Assembly (NCBI GenBank): GCA_022606425.2
Contig: JAHDVF020000661.1
Location: 62,001 to 126,000, forward strand
Direction: 5' to 3'
Source: Lepidostoma basale
Lineage: Eukaryota > Arthropoda > Insecta > Trichoptera > Lepidostomatidae
DNA length: 64,000 nt
Shown: piece by piece, positions 10,460 to 22,184 of the stretch
Numbering within the stretch: the first letter of the stretch is position 1
Layout: the number at the start of each line of letters is the position of its first letter
Made by a program: the position numbers and the translations under genes
The notes under the pieces: generated by a model
What the model was told of the DNA's origin: nothing
Seen by the model: the letters and a program-made list of their open reading frames with translations, nothing else
Databases searched by the model: none

Positions 10460-12200
10460 CGATTCGTTTTCATTAATTAAATGAAGAGTTTAACATCAGT
10501 GTTAAAGAAACAATAAATATGTTATAATATGTATATTTAATTTAATTTCTACTTTAGCATATCGTACATAATTCATAATAATTATAAATTAACGAAACTT
10601 TTTCTAAAAAAAGAAACAATTGATTTTAAAAGCGTGTTTATCACTAAAGCTAAGGACTCTTGTAATAATAAAACTGCTGAATTAAGATAAAAAAAACTCT
10701 TTGCTTAATTTCAAGGTCATTCTAAGATTACACAATTATCATCATTTTGAATTGGTTGGTAAAGTTTTTACATAGATAAACTATGTAAAGTTTTAACGTA
10801 TTATACGTATACAGAATAGCCATATTTAATGCTATAATGTAACCCTACGTGTTATAATTTATTAATTTATTGTATTTATTACTTACCAATTAAATAATTC
10901 ACATGCTTTCTAACTAGTAGAATCTATATAATTAAATCATTTAATTCAATTCGCGAATCTGTATTTTTTTTACAAATTTATTTGAAACGCCAATAATGCG
11001 TCTTAGCAAAGGTTACAAGTATGTACGAGTATGTACCCATCCTGCTCTAGCAAAGACGCGCAACATTCATGCGAAAGAGATATACTCAACTTAAAAATTG
11101 TGTCTTCTATTAATACATTTATTATATATATTTTTAAAGATATTATATAAATATTATACCAGATAATATATAAAATCATGAAAATGTTGCACTATATTTT
11201 ATTTTTAATTTTAGATAAACCTTCGTATATATAAACCTTAGAAACATGTCGAGAAAAATAAACTCAAAAGTGGAAAAAACAGGGTTTTAATTCATAAAAA
11301 TTCGTTTATATTTTATTGTTCTGAAGTGTGAGTCTTATTTTGATATAAATGTACTTATATTTTTAATTAACGCATTGTTTTTTCCACTTTTGAAATTGTT
11401 TTTATCGATATGTTTAAAATATATCTTATAATTATGTTCATTATCATAAAGTCGAAAAGCTTAGAAAAAATAAAAAGGGTGTTTTTTTTCAAATTAATTT
11501 ATAAAAATTAGTTATTACGAAATTTCATAGAGATAAAAATGAACATATAAGTAGGTACTAAGGAATATTGACAAAGTTCGAACGCTGTCATAAGAATTAA
11601 AAAAATATAATTCGATCATAACGTTCAATTATAGGAGTTTTCGTTAAGAAACAAATGCTTTTTTATTTTGAAATCAACATAATCTGAACGGTTTCAATTT
11701 AATTGATGCGAAAATTTGTACAATAAATATTTTATAATTGATAAGAACGATGGATTTAATAATCAAATGCAAGCTCTGAAAAAAGCTTTTGAATTTATAA
11801 CCCTTAGGTTCTTCTGGCTATTTCTGTTTCTATTTTTTTTAAATCGTTTAAATTATGGTATATCTATTTTTTCCCTGTATCTTCAACAAGGATACAAAAT
11901 TTTATTTTATATTAATGAAAACACCTATTTCCTATAAGTTTTATTATATTTTATGGGATTGGAATGTTTTGTATTGATAATCTAATGATTTTAATGAAAA
12001 CTCTTGATGGAAGTTCATTTTAACACGTTGACTGCAATGGTAGTTTTTCAGGATTACGGTGTAAAAAGCCATTTTAACTTAACCATGTTATATTATTAAA
12101 ACTTCGTTAACCCGTGACTGACGGCGCTTGAGGGCCTTTACTTTAATTCAATCGTTGGCAGTCACATATGACTGACACGGCGTGATAGTGTTAAATAATA
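10460..12200. other. AT-rich stretch with L-family and J-family remnants
   Basis: No gene. At 11235-11310 the text ACATGTCGAGAAAAATAAAC followed by AAAAGTGGAAAAAAC is a half copy of the L foldback seen complete at 60905-61080. A J-family left arm (AGTTTTATTATATTTTATGG) lies at 11936-11960. The ORF at 11716-11937 is chance AT-rich sequence. Confidence 0.45.
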
Positions 12201-12204
12201 ATAA

Positions 12205-12400
12205 AAAATACGATGTTTTTTAAATAACTACTATCACTCTTTGTCTTTCGTTTGTCGAAATAAAGACAAATAGCTAATGCAATTACTAAACAAAATACAT
12301 TGTTTTATTTCATTTTTATTTGGCATTGATTGCTAAGGCGTCAGATGAAATATGGCGAAACATATTATTCATATAAAATATAATAAACATTCTAGAAAAC
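12205..12400 (+). repeat. K-family remnant followed by J-family foldback half
   Basis: GTCGAAATAAAGACAAA at about 12253-12270 matches the arm of the K palindrome at 50691-50860. At 12327-12400 lies a J-family unit with GGCGAAACATATTATT, then AAAATATAATAAAC and TTCTAGAAAAC. Both are decayed. Confidence 0.5.
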
Positions 12401-12654
12401 ATAGGTTATCATTAATATTAAATATTTTGTACGAGTATATCTAAACAATTATACAATCTTGCATTTCTTTACGAACTTTTAATTTGAAAATGGGGTCTTA
12501 AACTGTGTTTTTCATTTTTACTATTATGGATTGAAGTTGTGTTCAAAGAATATCGAAAAACACATTGCTATGGTTAATAACTAAACAAATAAAATGAAAT
12601 CTTAATTAATATAAACAACAACGCGTTTGATGTTTACTACATTGGTTCACTTCA

Positions 12655-12745
12655 TTCTCACTGGCATTAGATATGCCTTAGCATGGCAAAACATGTCATT
12701 GCCATAAAATATAATAAAACTTCTAAAAAACAGACGTTTTCATTC
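12655..12745 (+). repeat. J-family foldback half
   Basis: ATATGCCTTAGCATGGCAAAACATGTCATT followed by AAATATAATAAAACTTCTA and AAAACAGACGTTTTCATTCG. The hairpin GCC-TTAGCAT-GGC is intact, but GAAAC has become AAAAC, so any ribozyme is dead. Confidence 0.55.
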
Positions 12746-12821
12746 GTATATTATTTATTCAATATAGAAATTTACATAATTGTTTCAGAAACAACAATTA
12801 ATAAGATCTCTAATAAATAAT

Positions 12822-13285
12822 TAACTAACTAACTAACCATCATGCCGTCTCCCCGAAGGGGTAGTCAGAAAGAATGGACTGCCACATACATATTTCTCTC
12901 GCTTCCTCGTCGATTTCTCTGACTCCTCACATGGCCGACATTCAATATTTGATTTATTTGATCGTGTCACGTTTTCCTCGGTCTTCCTCTATTTCTGGTT
13001 CCATTTACATCATCAACATATAATTTTTTTACCATTCTTTCTTCATTCATTCTTTCCATATGTCCAAACCATCTTAATGATCCTTTCATTATTTTGTTCA
13101 AGACACCATCATCCACTTCTTATATTTTCATTCGACACTCTATCATACACAGAGTATCCACACATTCGTCTAAGAGATCTTATTTCTACTGCATTTATTC
13201 TACTTTTATCCTTCTTTTGCCAGTTCCATGCTTCGCATTCATACATAAGGGTCGGTAGAAGAACACCATTGTGCACTTATAAATA
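12822..13285 (-). mobile_element. LINE-A C-terminal fragment, TTAG-tailed
   Basis: TAAC repeats at 12822-12838 are the inverted TTAG tail. Then minus-strand coding text for SAYPFGE, RNR, GRPRKT, WFGHMERM and WNWQK is readable, with deletions around 12890. 5'-truncated near 13280. Confidence 0.65.
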
Positions 13286-13335
13286 AAACTTGTCAAATGA
13301 ACTATGAAAGTTTGAGCATTCAAAAGTAATGTTAT

Positions 13336-13560
13336 TATCGTGTATATTGTTACAAATATTAACGACCAGCGATTATTTATAGCCAGTACTTCTCAAAGGG
13401 TTTTATTAGCGTCCGTTATTAAAATGCCAAATAAAAATAATGGGGCTGTGTTATCTACGCTGGGCGCCGATCGCGTTGGAGGTCATTTGAAAGGTAGAGG
13501 CGAAGAGGAGAGCATCGCGGATCGGTCCAGCACAGTTGAGAATCTCTGAGGTAAACAAAG
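13336..13560 (+). other. Single-copy island, possible exon
   Basis: A GC-balanced segment with an ORF at 13340-13549 (central MPNKNNGAVLSTLGADRVGG) that ends in TGA, immediately followed by AG|GTAAAC at 13549-13556, a possible splice donor. No repeat copy of it occurs in the window. It could be an exon with an in-frame stop, a 5'-UTR exon, or conserved non-coding DNA. No domain recognised. Confidence 0.3.
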
Positions 13561-15335
13561 CAATTAATATGCCCTGTCAAATTTGAGACTTGTATCTTTA
13601 AATTATCTCGGTAATCCAAAAGAAATATCAATACTCATCTTGTGCTCGTATCCGGTAGAGTTTCATCAAATCGTGTTAAATAAAATTATTTAAAAAACTT
13701 TAAGTATGTATTGTTAAAGTTGTTTGAATATTTTTATTTATTTCATTTGTTAAAATAATCAAAATATAACAAAAAAATGAATTTTTTAAAATGATTTAAA
13801 TAATATTAAACTTTTGGTTTAATTTTAAAGAATATATTTTTTTCTTTAACTATTCCACTGGACACTATTTAAAATAACTAGATTCTTGATTTAAAATAGA
13901 ATATGAAAAAACACACTATAACGTGTATAAAAACGTAAATACGTAATGTACAATATATAACACAATAATTAATTAATTAATTTATTGACAATTTACATGA
14001 TTTTCATATTTCTAAACTGGGGTAATTAATTTGTTCTATGGAGCCATTTTAAACACTACATACTCGTATATAAATAACAGTATATTAATATGAACATAAT
14101 ATTGATTAGTTCACATAAATTATAAAAATTCATACTTTAATTTTTTTTAAAGAAAAACTTTGTTATACAATATTTTGTAAACTTTCTAAAATAAACACAT
14201 TTAAAAACCTTATGTTCGAGATTTTTACATTTGTATTTAATTTTTTTCCGGTATATATTAACAATATATATTTTTATTACTAACCCTTAAAAAAAATCAC
14301 AGTTTAATTTTTTGATTATTTTTGTTCATAATAAGCCCTCTTTACTTAAAATACAGTGAAGAGGGGTGGGTACAATCCGTAACACGTTGGTGAAGAGAGC
14401 AAAAAGTGTTGTTAAAAATATTTCTTCATTTTCATAATTAATGTATTTATTTAGATTTATAACAATAAACATATATTTAATAAATTAATATTCAACTTTT
14501 TGTGTGATTATACAGAATATATATTTTTCTTTAACAGTTTCACTGCCATTAATTTCTTAAAATAACTAGGTTTTTTATTTAAAGTAAGATGTAAAAAGCG
14601 CACAGTAATGTATATAAAAATAAAATGCAAGATATTAAAACAATCCACTTATAACATAGTTATACTAATACAAGACTTATGTCTGATTTTGTTTAAAAAA
14701 TATGTTCATACGAACATTATATAGGTACAATTTGGTATATCCTTATTTGATTCTAATGTTTATTGATGATTCTTACTACTTAAATCGACAATCTTATTAT
14801 CTATAAATCGAATTTAATATATTGAAATTTACCAGCTTGTTAGGTTTTTTATGTAGACACATAAGTAAGTAGTAGTAAGTAGGAACATTGTAAATGCACG
14901 GAATTGTAAATATAATTAACGCAACTAGTTTCGCTTATACTAAAGGTTCACGAGGGCAATAAATAAACATAAGTTTCATAAATTTTTATACTGTTAAATG
15001 AGCGGGGAATACGATAATTATTAGCTTTTAAGGTCATAACAGAAGTTCATATGCATTACCTGTCATACATCCATCATTTCCTTTGATGGTGGAAACTGTA
15101 GTGATTTCTGAAACAAGTTTTAATTTTCCTTTATTAGTTTCTATAATAATATTCTTGCTGGTGTTTATTTCAAGGATATTACTAATTATATTAAAATTTA
15201 TTTCTGTACATTTAAATAAAAAGTCAACTTAGCTGACTCGGTGAATTCCGTCATTTGTCTTACAGCTGAGAAAACCATGGAAAACCTCAGCCGGAACAGC
15301 TATCGGAAGAATAAAAAGCTATAAAATATTATGCT
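13561..15335. other. AT-rich stretch, no gene
   Basis: Long AT-rich run without recognisable repeats or coding signals, apart from scattered poly-A and poly-T tracts. ORFs are short and motif-free. Confidence 0.5.
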
Positions 15336-15339
15336 TAAA

Positions 15340-15600
15340 ATACAATCTTCATAGATGGCGTTAGTGTGTAGATTAATTAAACTACCATGCAAAGGGTGGT
15401 GTTCCAGATTAACATATTTACAACTTCCAAAAAAATTTCAGACATGGTAGTCATAAGAAAAAAAAATGTGGAATGGGGAATGTTGTATTACATAAAGCGT
15501 GCGCTTAACCCAACCAATGACAGGTCATAAGTCCTGTAAACACCTTGATCAACCATATTCTGTTTCCAATTTGCATCTTCGTCTCTATTGAGATACAATT
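15340..15600 (-). mobile_element. M element
   Basis: Reverse-orientation copy: the plus strand ends TCTCTATTGAGATACAATTG and contains TAACCCAACCAATGACAGG and TAAGTCCTGTAAACACC, the inverse of the 6192-6541 copy. The left terminal inverted repeat is missing. Confidence 0.65.
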
Positions 15601-15784
15601 GATTTTTGTAAAATATTATATTTATTATCTAAGAACAATGGAGAAATAAAATTAACTCGAGATACTCGCTCATGTAAGAAAAAAAATCTGAGATATCTCT
15701 ACACGCGGGAGTTTGGAAGCTATCCGTGGTTTTATCCCACCGCATTTCTCTTGGGCATGCTGGGGACCAATAGCTTACAGATAA

Positions 15785-16527
15785 GGAGGGTTGGGTTCAC
15801 ACTTACCCATTTCTTTAGCCTAATCAGGGGATTCTTTGAGGATTCCGTCATCTTGAAGGCTATCCATATTTATTTTCCGGATAGTTATCTTTGACAGCGT
15901 CAGTGCAGACTGTTTTTTCTCCCAACACGCAAAACCATCCTTCTTCTGGTGATGTCGGTAAGGAGAGCAATAAAACCGTTGAACATGATTGCTTCGGAGG
16001 TCGACGTATTTCATATTAGTGAAAGTAATTTCAGAAGTCAAATATTCTTGACTTTAGAGCATAGGTTTCCAATCTTTTCTGGGCCACCGCCCCCTTTACA
16101 AGAAAAATAAACGTTCAACGCCCCCCTCCCATAAAAGTTATTTTTAAAAAAAGGAAAATGATTACAATACATACAATAACAAAATAAACCAATATTTAAG
16201 TTTGATTTGCTTTATTAGAACCTACGTGATTAGCGTGTTTTTTTGTTGTCTTTTTAGACTATATTTTTTATCCTCCCATGCTCTCTAATTTTTCCGCGTC
16301 ATTTACTGCCCCCCTGAAAGTTTCCAACGCCCACAAGGGGGCGATATCGCCCACTTTGTGTACCTAGGCTTTAGAGAGTATCTTGTATTCCTAAACTCGA
16401 ACCATGTCATGCGTTCCTGATATTATATATTTATTATATTTCGCCTATTCTAAATACTCGTAGGTACATGCCTTAAACTATAATTTCTGTTAATAATATT
16501 ATTTGAGAAAATAAACTGATTTGATTC
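15785..16527 (+). mobile_element. Interspersed repeat Z, interrupted by a hAT element
   Basis: The Z text (TCTGGTGATGTCGGTAAGGA) runs to 16059, stops, and resumes at 16377 with GTATCTTGTATTCCTAAACT, ending AATAAACTGATTTGATTCG. The uninterrupted order is seen at 24189-24447. The interruption is a hAT MITE with a clean TSD, so Z is older than that insertion. Confidence 0.65.
16060..16368. mobile_element. hAT MITE with 8-bp TSD inside repeat Z
   Basis: A 309-bp element between perfect 8-bp repeats CTTTAGAG (16052-16059 and 16369-16376). Terminal text: CATAGGTTTCCAATC at the left; the right end reads CCTAGGTACACAAAG on the minus strand. It carries C-rich blocks (CACCGCCCCC and CGCCCCCC). Non-autonomous. 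Confidence 0.85.
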
Positions 16528-16643
16528 GTATTAATATTGTATATAAATAATTAATAAGGTGGTGTAAATACAAAGTTTAATATTATATTAAAAAAATGCC
16601 ACACCACAAATTTAGTGCTTTATACTAAAATATCCTTAATTTA

Positions 16644-16862
16644 ATTCTTCATATAAAGCACTCACTTTGTGGATAGACATTTTAAATAATTATATAAATA
16701 AAACAACTTTGTATTTAACCACGGTAGGGTTATTATATTGATGCCAACTAGTTTCAGTAGTATAATAACTGCCCTGATGAAGCTTGGGTCCAAGCGAAAC
16801 TAGTTGGCATCAATATAATAACCCTACCGTGGTTAAATACAAAGTTGTTTTATTTATATAAT
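16644..16862. mobile_element. G-family palindrome, PLE-like, with 13-bp direct repeats
   Basis: The left arm (about 16692-16756) and right arm (about 16796-16862) are nearly perfect inverses (AACAACTTTGTATTTAACCA against TGGTTAAATACAAAGTTGTT). The whole is bracketed by a 13-bp direct repeat TATCCTTAATTTA (16631-16643 and 16863-16875), a length expected of target-primed insertion. The centre holds one complete hammerhead-like core on the plus strand and an inverted half core. A half copy lies at 40305-40400. Confidence 0.7.
16770..16809 (+). ncRNA. Hammerhead-ribozyme-like motif (family G)
   Basis: Order: stem I strand TGCC, core CTGATGA (16774-16780), one extra A, stem II GCTTG/CAAGC with a 4-nt loop, GAAAC (16796-16800), palindromic stem III ACTAGT, unpaired T (predicted cleavage after 16805), and stem I partner GGCA (16806-16809). 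All conserved hammerhead core bases are present. Differences from the textbook form are the extra A before stem II and a stem III that can pair well only between two molecules. Self-cleavage is inferred. Confidence 0.65.
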
Positions 16863-16899
16863 TATCCTTAATTTATTGATTATGTTGGTAGCCATTTTC

Positions 16900-17340
16900 T
16901 AGAACTTTGTGAATCAAGGAATGATTTCAAGTGTGTTCATAAAATTAACAGAAAATTAAATCTTGTTCGCGAAAGCACCGCGAGTCGAGAGGTCAGCACC
17001 ATATTTCACGACTAGCTTTCCATCCGCGGACGGATTGGGAACGTTGCACTCTCAGTTGTCAAAATAAGATGTGCACATCGGCCATCTTAGCGCTCCGCGA
17101 TCTTGGCTTGATAACCCCATTCGGGATCCTTACGTGAATAAGGTCGCAGGGCGAGATCCGGCTGCGGTTTATTTTATTACCCGTTTATAACTCCTCAAAA
17201 GTGGGGTTATGTCAAAACAGAATCAAGATGGCCGTGCATACATTTGTATGATACCCGTGTTCTCCGCACATTGCAATTTGTATAATGTAAACATTTACAA
17301 TGAATGAAGTGAATTTCGATGCGGGATATGTCTCTCGTCA
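16900..17340. other. GC-richer single-copy island
   Basis: No repeat match in the window. CpG-containing text (GAAAGCACCGCGAGTCGAG; CCATCCGCGGACGG; AGCGCTCCGCGATC). No long ORF. Possibly regulatory DNA or an exon of the surrounding gene. Confidence 0.35.
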
Positions 17341-17484
17341 TTTCTCTTTGTTTTGTTTTAGGAATGGTGTTGTTTTTAATATGTAACCCTTCATTGTAAT
17401 TTTTTTTTTAAATTTTAACAAAAATAATATTTTTGGTTATCTTTTGCAAAATATAATATGTACTTTATAATATTTCATAACATT

Positions 17485-17800
17485 TCATATTATTCTTCTT
17501 CTTTCTGTGTCCTGTCAGGTCTCCCTAACGTCGGCTATCACCGTTGAGTAATCATAGTGATGACCTGGGGAAAAATATCCAGAGTGGTATTCCGTTGCCT
17601 TCTCTGGAGGATTTACTGTCGGGGCTACCTTCCCTTAGCTGGGTGTATCCAGTTTTATGGCGCTGGAAGCTCGCCATCCGTCCTCTCTCTCTATCTGCTA
17701 TGGCACTAAGTAATATGTGCTACATTGTCCGGAGTTCGCGGGGTCTTTAAAAAGACTTCTCGTGGACGCTAGAGAGTTGGACTCGGTAGTAATGTTGCTG
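17485..17800 (-). mobile_element. LINE 3' fragment with TTCTTC tail
   Basis: Starts TTCTTCTTCTTT then GTGTCCTGTCAGGTCTCCC; related text (CAATGTCAGGTCCCCC) is at 22890-23085, and its inverse is at 32775-32940. The (GAA)n tail on the minus strand marks the 3' end. Apparent plus-strand ORFs are antisense. Confidence 0.5.
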
Positions 17801-18180
17801 TTGTAAATGGAACATGGCGCCTTACGACATTTTGTAGAGGCATACTTTCAAACAAAACATACCCCATCGTAGCCCTACTACCCTTTTGAACCCCAATTTT
17901 ATTATTACGCATAATAAATTATTTAAAATGTTATGCATATTCACATCGCAATTTTTTATCTATTTATTTGAAAATATCGTTTATTTAAACTCAAAACTGG
18001 CAGTATACGAAATAGTTCAACCATCAACTAAATATTAAAATATTTTTTTTGTAAACTAGCGCCAATAGCGATGGCTTGTGTATATTAAGGGGTTAGGGGC
18101 AGTCAGAGGTATGAAAAAACAAGTATTTTTAATATTTTTTGTCAGTAATTTAATTTATTTTATAAAACCACCAATATTAG
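17801..18180. other. No gene seen
   Basis: AT-rich DNA between two LINE fragments. Confidence 0.4.
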
Positions 18181-18194
18181 ATTAGTATATAATG

Positions 18195-18620
18195 TTTTAA
18201 CTTGATTTCACCCAAATATAATAATGTTCTGTTCTCCAGAGTGTTGCTCCTCCTGTGAGGTAGATTCCCAGCTGTCCTTCCATCTTTAGGGTGGTCTTTC
18301 ACGAGGACGAGTCCCATGAGGCTGATTATGAAATGCAATATAGGGGAGTCTGGTGGTGTCTTTGAATATGACCGTACCAGTCCCTTTTTCGCTGTCTGCT
18401 CCATCTTATAATATCCTCAACCTCACATATCTCTCTTATTCTGGTGTTCTTTACGCGATCTCTCAGTGTCTTGCCGGCTATCGTCCTCAGTGTCTTCATT
18501 TCGGATGTCCTCAAAACTTGTTTGGTCCTTACTGTGTCTGCCCTTGCTTCGACGCCGTATGTCTATTGGTCTTACGCATGCTTTATAGATTATCATCTTT
18601 TTATAATATCATAATTAGTT
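18195..18620 (-). mobile_element. LINE-B C-terminal fragment
   Basis: The minus strand encodes EMKTLRTIAGKTLRDRV, then EVEDIIRWSRQRKRDWYGHI, the conserved tail of a LINE ORF downstream of RT, and text for a GRPPKRWKD-like basic end. Interrupted by frameshifts. Sister copies: 20115-20535 (+), 27490-28080 (-), 58400-58830 (-). Confidence 0.65.
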
Positions 18621-18899
18621 AATACATTGAAACCATGAAGATAATATTATTATAAATACAGTTTTCATACCACACAAGAAGAATCAAACACGTACGAATT
18701 CGTGTATTCACTTGTTTATGTTAAAATAATTAATATATTATATATTTACATAAAATGCATTCAAATATACATAAAAGTATTCATATACCAGAAAAAAAAC
18801 CGCAAAATTACATTAATGTTATTAAGTGCTATGGTAATTCACAACAATTAAAAAAAATGTATCCTTTATTTATATTGTTCGTGTGTAATCATTTTTATT

Positions 18900-19140
18900 A
18901 AGTTTCAATCAACGAGGACCGGTTTGCAGGAAATTCAAACGTCTTTTGTGGTTCTTGGGATGCTACTTGGGCCTTTAATGTGATAGTTTCTTTTTAATTT
19001 CCACATTGTCGTATACAACAGAGAAGGGGGTTCCCACCACATACCCGAGGCTGTTATAAGGCGCAGTGTCGCCCTTTCGTCAGCCTCGCTCATGCACTTA
19101 CTATGCCTGTTCCCCATCCATCCGGGATTTACATTTAATA
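18900..19140 (-). other. Unassigned ORF-bearing segment
   Basis: A minus-strand ORF of 60 codons (MGNRHSKCMSEADERATLR ...) in a GC-balanced patch. No domain recognised and no second copy in the window. It could be a decayed mobile-element fragment. Confidence 0.25.
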
Positions 19141-19276
19141 TATATCAATCACAAGGGAGGGCCAGACCGCATTTAATATAATATTTTCCCCCTTCTATGT
19201 CCCGCTCATTTACACATGTTACACTATATTTCTTATAGCTAACATTTAGTGAACTTAACCTAGGTATCACCATACA

Positions 19277-19500
19277 ACAGGTTATTTGAACCCAATTACT
19301 GTAAGCAATTTGTTTTTAGCTATTATATTGATTCTAATGACATGTGACAGGTAGATAATTTATCGCCATTTTTTTGTCACGTGAATTCTACACCAGTCCA
19401 TATACAATGCGACAATCACACTGCCATTGTCGGCAATCGATCCCGGGACCTTCAGTATTGCAGTCAGAGCTCTTACCACTCTTCCACGAAAGACGTCATA
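19277..19500 (-). mobile_element. tRNA-derived SINE (family S1)
   Basis: The minus strand starts with a tRNA-like head (GTGGAAGAGTGGTAAGAGC, then a decayed B-box) and continues into a unique body with GTAGAATTCACGTGAC. The same layout is better preserved at 34588-34826. Substitutions in both boxes indicate an old copy. Confidence 0.7.
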
Positions 19501-20114
19501 TTGTATTATATATAAGGATTATTAAAGATAATACACTGTAAATAATATATTTTTAACAAATGCATTCATTTGTATTTCGATTATTAAGTATATACAAGGA
19601 ATTCGTTTTTTTTAATATTATTTGCAAATAAACGAATCGTGAAATGTCACGGCTACTTGCTGGCAGTGTAGGCAATATACCAATAGATCATCGGGGAATA
19701 GCCAACGTGGATTTTTTATGACTATTTATTCGGGAAGTCGAAAGCTCTCTCAAGGATATTTCCTTGAATTAACGTTCGTCTGTGGGCAGCTAATGGCATT
19801 ATTTTGAAACGTAAACATGCGTATTGAATTTGTTAAATATTATTTATTACACGAAACGAATTTTTTAATTATTATGATTTGTGGTGTAATGGGTGCTATG
19901 AAGAGCTTTGATTCTCGTCGAATGATTGAATATCATAAATTTAAAACCAAATATATATAATGGAGGAAGTTATAACTACATTCTGTCAAAATAACGGAAA
20001 CGTGTTTATGATGCAGAGCTTATTAAATTATTTTATAAAATCATCTAAATGTCACAAATTCATTTAAAAAAAACAAGGCAGCTGCAATCTCTGGCGCTCT
20101 AAAATCCACAATAT

Positions 20115-20535
20115 GGAAAAACAAAGACATCATAAGAGTAAGATGAGAATCTATTAAGCATGGGTAAGACTAATAATAACATATTATGGCATCGAAGCAA
20201 GGGCAGACGCAGCAAGGATTAAACAAGTTATGAGGACTTGCGAGATGAAGACACTGAGGACGATAGCAGACAAGACGCTAAGAGATCGCGTGAGGAACAC
20301 CTGAATAAGAGAGATACTCGTATGTGAGGTTGAGGATATTATAAGATGGAGCAGACAGCGAAAAAGGGACTGGTACGGTCATATTCAAAGACACCACCAG
20401 ACTACCCTATATTGCATTGCATAATCAGCCTCATGGGACTCGTCCTCGTGGAATACCTCCTAAAAGATGGAAGGACAGCTAGGAGTCTACCTCATAGGAG
20501 GAACAACACTCTGGAGAACAGAATATTATTATTAC
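20115..20535 (+). mobile_element. LINE-B C-terminal fragment
   Basis: Plus-strand frames read CEMKTLRTIADKTLRDRV and then VEDIIRWSRQRKRDWYGHIQ, with a stop and frameshifts between them. The 3' part encodes a basic segment before an AT-rich junction. Opposite orientation to the copy 1.7 kb upstream. Confidence 0.65.
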
Positions 20536-20784
20536 ATCAAAATTATCAATTATTATTATAATATTATAAACCCAACGTTTTGTTACGATTCTGTAATTAC
20601 GGGAAAATATTATAATATACGTAGGGAGGGAATATTTTAATTATTGTATGTAAGTCATGAACACAATAAAAGAAACACTTGTTTTGAAATGCTGGTATAC
20701 AAATGTATAAATTACTATAATCTTTTGCGTGAACAACGGTGAACTTCTTATTAAGTATTAAATATTGAGGAAAATGTACATTTT

Positions 20785-20840
20785 TTGGGATAACAGCGAC
20801 AGCTTTCGCCTTTTTAAGGTATTATCAAATGATAGCCGGT
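20785..20840 (-). repeat. Hammerhead-like remnant, intermediate between A and J
   Basis: The minus strand reads TTTGATAATACC, an A-rich loop, GGCGAAAGCTGTCGCTGTT. The end is that of family A (CAGCTGTCGC), while the TTGATAA half is that of family J. GAAAC is shortened to GAAAG, so it is probably dead. Confidence 0.45.
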
Positions 20841-20984
20841 AGAGTGAATATTTTATTAATTTATTTATCTAATTAATTAAGTAACTTACTAACTACCCTG
20901 CGAACCACGGGCAATGTGATCACATACATTACCATCGGCGTAAATAATTCAAATTTGCATTTAATCAAATTGTCAATATGTCTT

Positions 20985-21243
20985 CTTCTTCTTCGATGGC
21001 TCTACAGCCCATATCGAGCCTTAGCCTCCAGTATTCTTCGCCTCCAACTCCTCCTGTCCTCCGCTTCGACCCTCCAATCTGACACTCGTAACAATCTTGC
21101 CCCATCTCTCCCAACTTCATCCTCCCATCGCAGCCTTGGTCGTCCAATTGGTCTTCTACCACCTGGGTGCCACTCCAGCAATCTTTTGGGGTTCGCGATG
21201 ACGGCATCCTCTGCACGTGACCGGCCCATCTCAGTCTAATCAA
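20985..21243 (-). mobile_element. LINE-C 3' end, (GAA)n-tailed
   Basis: The minus strand encodes IRLRWAGHVQRMPSSRTPK, and in a shifted frame GGRRPIGRPRLRWEDEVGRD, then RRRILEAKARYGL. This is the basic C-terminal segment of RTE/CR1-type LINE proteins. It ends in GAAGAAGAAGAAG. One frameshift separates the two readable parts. Confidence 0.7.
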
Positions 21244-21350
21244 TCAATAATGTCAATATGTAGTTCTTATAAATTTCTTAAACACACTTTTGATAACTGT
21301 CAAAATATCCATTTGAACTATTTTTTTACTATCAATCATAATGTTTCTGT

Positions 21351-21403
21351 AACCCTGACGAAGCTCCGACATGAGCGAAACTGACCGGTTCGTTAACGCA
21401 ATT
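21351..21403 (+). ncRNA. Hammerhead-like motif (family H)
   Basis: Core CTGACGA (21355-21361), extra A, stem II GCTC/GAGC with loop CGACAT, GAAAC (21377-21381), then TGACCGGTTCGTTAACG. The preceding GTAACC can pair with GGTT or GTTA, so stem I is possible but its register is unclear. Stem III is imperfect, and the cleavage triplet depends on that register. It directly adjoins the tail of a LINE-A copy. Likely decayed. Confidence 0.5.
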
Positions 21404-21725
21404 AACTAACTAACTAACCATCATGCCGTCTCTCCGAAGGGGTAGGCAGAAATAATGGACTGCCACATTTTTCTTTCCTGACATATTTCTCTCGCTTCCT
21501 CAACATTCATAAATCGAGTCATGGACGCGCGTCGATTTCTCTGACTTCTCGTGTGGCTGAGATTCAATATTTGATTTATTTGATCGTGCCACGTTTTCCT
21601 CGGTCTCACTCTATTTCTAGTTCCATTTACATCGTTAACATATATATTTTTTACCATTCTTTCTTCATCCATTCTTTCCATGTGTCCAAACCATCTTAAT
21701 GATCCTTTCATTATTTTATTCATCA
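21404..21725 (-). mobile_element. LINE-A C-terminal fragment, TTAG-tailed
   Basis: A minus-strand open frame of 101 codons: NKIMKGSLRWFGHMERMDEE, then NDVNGTRNRVRPRKTWHDQI and SAYPFGETA, followed by the TTAG tail. A clean reading frame from 21726 to 21424 makes it one of the better preserved copies. It encodes only the region after the RT; function of this tail is not established. Confidence 0.75.
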
Positions 21726-22184
21726 CTATTTTTCTGATTATAGTCTTATAGAGGGTGATTTTTGTTTTGAATTATATTTATATTTAAACTTTTATCTTTG
21801 TTGTGTGTTCTCTTCTTATATTTGATTGTACTTCCAAAGTATCTTTATTAAAATGATTTGTATGGTAAGGTTGCCCACAAACCCGTTTAATTCCTATAAA
21901 TAAAGACGTTATCTGCTAATGGGAGACGTGTTATTATACAAAATAATTATTATTTGAATAAAAGCCATAAAGTTGGTTTTATTGTGAGAGTTGATCAATT
22001 GAGTACTCTGCGGCACCTTGACTCAATTTCATTTCTAAGAATCTTCGCAACAATGTATCCTCACAAGCATAACATAATTGTGGGTATACACGTATATACA
22101 TGCTTAAACATATTAATATTCGCAACGAGTATCTTCCTAACGTCTTAAGCAGGGGTCGGCAAACCATGACACCCGAACTTAATC

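Noticed and set aside
20916..21239. 107-codon plus-strand ORF
   Set aside because: Antisense to the LINE-C reading frame (IRLRWAGHVQRM) on the minus strand.
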